Shown here in pieces: positions 7,559 through 7,680 of a stretch of DNA of 7,680 nt. Position 1 is the stretch's first letter; each line of letters begins with the position of its first letter. This stretch comes from Cyanobacteriota bacterium (lineage in GTDB: Bacteria; Cyanobacteriota; Cyanobacteriia; Leptolyngbyales; Leptolyngbyaceae), in NCBI GenBank assembly GCA_027482985.1, contig JAIXVO010000323.1:1-7680 (forward strand), in the 5' to 3' direction. Both the position numbers and the translations under genes were made by a program. A model generated the notes under the pieces. The model was not told the DNA's origin and did no database searches. It saw only the letters and a list, made by a program, of their open reading frames with translations.

Positions 7559-7680
7559 AACCTGGTATTAACCCCTTTTAGGGTCACCTAACGTTACTCA
7601 AAATTAAGATTTTTGCTAAGTTTTATGATCGATAGCTAGTGGGCGATCGCGGCGACCCTGGCGCATCGGTCGTGGCGCAC

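Overview
The window comes from a cyanobacterium. At least 14 copies of the HIP1 octamer GCGATCGC are scattered through genes and spacers, and the best-recognised gene is a cyanobacterial-type glutamine synthetase III. All three recognisable protein genes lie on the minus strand, so transcription runs from high to low coordinates: a hybrid histidine kinase (3268-7425), then glutamine synthetase III glnN (590-2761), then the first 56 codons of a DUF6492-like protein that runs off the left edge (1-168).

The kinase is a 1385-residue soluble protein with the order degenerate receiver, PAS, GAF, HisKA/HATPase, receiver, HisKA/HATPase, receiver, receiver. Both kinase modules and the three downstream receivers keep their key residues. 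No HPt domain is visible. glnN encodes a full-length 723-residue ammonium-assimilating enzyme with all the usual glutamine synthetase motifs. A functional tie between the two is possible but not shown: a roughly 500-base spacer separates them, and it contains a large stem-loop with a T-tract placed to end kinase transcription.

The spacers hold most of the unexplained structure. 2762-3267 carries a candidate glnN promoter with a palindrome, a 53-codon plus-strand frame with a zinc-ribbon-like CPKC motif inside a 10-bp inverted repeat (perhaps a relic of a mobile element), an 89-bp nested palindrome and two small hairpins. 169-589 carries a good intrinsic terminator for glnN that overlaps a doubtful 67-codon frame. 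7426-7680 carries a candidate kinase promoter and a tiny frame whose stop overlaps the kinase start as ATGA. A 13-base motif is shared, with one mismatch, between the glnN and kinase upstream regions.

I see no clearly new multi-gene system. The most interesting items are the kinase architecture, the 89-bp palindrome and the shared upstream motif.
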